From Aliihoeflea sp052435735 (GTDB lineage: Bacteria; Pseudomonadota; Alphaproteobacteria; Rhizobiales; Rhizobiaceae), in assembly GCA_052435735.1 (NCBI GenBank), contig JBQVNB010000019.1, positions 9,290-73,289 of the forward strand: a stretch of 64,000 nucleotides of DNA, in the 5' to 3' direction. The first letter of the stretch is position 1. Each line of letters begins with the position of its first letter. The translations under genes were made by a program, and so were the position numbers. Below the pieces are notes generated by a model. The model was not told the DNA's origin and did no database searches. It was given only the letters and a program-made list of their open reading frames with translations. Of this stretch, positions 62,939 through 64,000 are shown piece by piece.

Positions 62939-63718
62939 TCAGAGCGTCGCGTTGATGGAGCCGCCGTCGAGCAGGATGTTCTGGCCGACGATATAGCCCG
63001 CATAGGCACTGCAGAGGAACGCGCAGGCCGCGCCGAACTCCTCGGTCGTGCCGAACCGGCCGGCCGGGTTGGCGGCATAGGCGTCCTCGCGAGCCTGGTC
63101 GACCGTGATGCCCTTCTGCTTCGCCGTGTTGTTCATCAGCGATTCGATGCGCGCCGTCTCGTGCTGGCCGGGCAGAAGATTGTTGATCGTCACGCCGTGG
63201 CGCGCGACCTGGCGCGAAGTGCCGGCGACGAAGCCGGTCAACCCGCTGCGGGCCGCGCCCGAAAGGCCGAGCGCCGGGATCGGCGCCTTGACGGAGCCGG
63301 AGGTGATGTTGACGATCCGCCCCCATTTGCGCTCGATCATGCCCGGCAGGACCGCCGTGATGAGGTGGATCGGCGTCAGCATGTTGGCGCGGATGGCGTT
63401 CTGCCATTCGTCCTCGCCCCACTCGCTCCAAACGCCGGGAGGCGGACCACCCGCATTGTTGACGAGGATGTCCGGCGCCGGCGCCGCCTCGAGCAGCTTG
63501 GCGCGGCCCTCCGGCGTCGTCACGTCCGCCGCAACCGTCGTCACCTTGACGCCAAAACGCTCCGCGATCTCGCCCGCTGTCTTCTCCAGCGCCTCGGCCG
63601 AGCGCGCATTGAGCACGATGTCGACGCCCGCCTCCGCAAGCTTCTCCGCCGACCCGCGCCCGAGCCCCTTCGACCCGCCGCAAACGATGGCCGTACGGCC
63701 CCTGATTCCCAAATCCAT
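62939..63718 (-). CDS. SDR-family oxidoreductase, atypical active site
   Basis: 259 aa. Cofactor motif GGSKGLGRG and NNAGG are normal and the C-terminus GQNILLDGGSINATL is typical of SDRs. Where Y-x3-K should be, the sequence is LGLSGAARSGL, so the catalytic tyrosine (and possibly lysine) is missing. Such a variant is seen in some SDR subgroups whose reaction is unclear. Start ATG 63718 with GGGAGAG upstream. Confidence 0.87.
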   Translation of the reverse strand: MDLGIRGRTAIVCGGSKGLGRGSAEKLAEAGVDIVLNARSAEALEKTAGEIAERFGVKVTTVAADVTTPEGRAKLLEAAPAPDILVNNAGGPPPGVWSEWGEDEWQNAIRANMLTPIHLITAVLPGMIERKWGRIVNITSGSVKAPIPALGLSGAARSGLTGFVAGTSRQVARHGVTINNLLPGQHETARIESLMNNTAKQKGITVDQAREDAYAANPAGRFGTTEEFGAACAFLCSAYAGYIVGQNILLDGGSINATL

Positions 63719-63864
63719 CTCGTCCGTCTCTCCCGCTTCGCAGTCACAGCAATCGCTTCGCCCTCCCCCAAAGAAGGAAGATGCACACGTGCAATATACC
63801 GCCCACGCCCCGAAGCCTACCCCGAGTGCCTGCAATTGGATGCAATAGCGCAGAGCCCCAACGC

Positions 63865-63888
63865 AAAAAGCCGCCCTTTTGGGGCGGC
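63865..63888 (-). terminator. Rho-independent terminator (minus strand)
   Basis: Minus-strand reading GCCGCCCC-AAAA-GGGCGGC followed by TTTTT. It would end a leftward gene coming from beyond the window. The IS element now lies between it and that gene. Confidence 0.85.
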
Positions 63889-63905
63889 GTGTGGATGTGG
63901 AGGTG

Positions 63906-64000
63906 TGTTGAACGACCTGAGACATAGGTGACGTTTTGTACCGGACACATGGGTAACACTTTTCGCTTTGCGGGAGGTGTTGATGCCGTGGAAGGAGTGT
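63906..64000 (+). mobile_element. IS481-family insertion sequence, left end and transposase start (cut by window)
   Basis: Sequence from about 63906 (TGTTGAACGACCTGAGACAT, then AGGTGACGTTTTGTACCGGA) resembles the left end of rhizobial IS481-type elements. An ATG at 63983 after GGGAGG begins MPWKEC, the usual transposase N-terminus of that group. Only six codons lie in the window. Confidence 0.75.

Overview
The window looks like chromosome from a high-GC alphaproteobacterium, most likely Hyphomicrobiales and possibly close to Phyllobacteriaceae. The reasons are long GC-rich operons with 1-4 base overlaps, a B12-dependent class II ribonucleotide reductase (NrdJ), TRAP and ABC importers, an HWE/HisKA_2-type kinase, and short palindromic repeats of a kind I associate with rhizobial genomes. 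The genus is inference; no rRNA gene or other taxonomic marker is present.

Layout. 1-8.75 kb is a catabolic block, visibly less GC-rich than the rest. An acyl-CoA ligase and a Baeyer-Villiger monooxygenase of the 4-hydroxyacetophenone type diverge from a serine esterase, a three-gene TRAP importer and a TetR regulator, with a paired palindrome in the divergent promoter. 9.07-16.68 kb is one tightly overlapping operon: a sugar-type ABC importer, a GntR/UTRA regulator, a sulfatase without signal peptide and its own formylglycine-generating enzyme. A tRNA-Ser(UGA) follows.

17-40 kb is mixed core and accessory sequence. It holds glutaminase, a methyltransferase, and a photolyase/FAD oxidase/DUF1365/cyclopropane-fatty-acid-synthase operon. 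Then come a Tat-exported nucleotidase, a type II toxin-antitoxin pair, Lrp/alanine dehydrogenase, and a sulfur operon (cysK-alaX-sseA-GNAT). A ChrR-like protein with an SDR, a GPH-type transporter, a hydrolase, an MFS carrier, a DEAD-box helicase and threonine ammonia-lyase complete the stretch. The ChrR-like gene and the photolyase operon each have a promoter candidate of the form (T/C)GATCC-N18-TA, like that of the singlet-oxygen sigma factor RpoE of Rhodobacter. No ECF sigma gene is in the window, and the ChrR-like protein has lost the zinc ligands of its anti-sigma domain.

40-64 kb holds TrkH, adenine deaminase, a TAXI-TRAP importer, tRNA-Leu(UAA), a tiny lipoprotein, a histidine kinase, hydrolases, a Usp protein, a DUF2156/methyltransferase pair, xanthine phosphoribosyltransferase, a Nudix hydrolase, a PiT phosphate transporter, NrdJ behind an NrdR box, an EamA transporter, a ParB-like mini-protein and an SDR. 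The last ~95 bases are the start of an IS481-type element cut by the window edge.

Three copies of a ~144-base palindromic element (24.1, 39.1 and 44.2 kb) each end exactly in the stop codon of an unrelated minus-strand gene. The strongest leads are the ChrR-like regulon, these stop-codon repeats, the aryl-ketone cluster and the self-contained sulfatase import operon.
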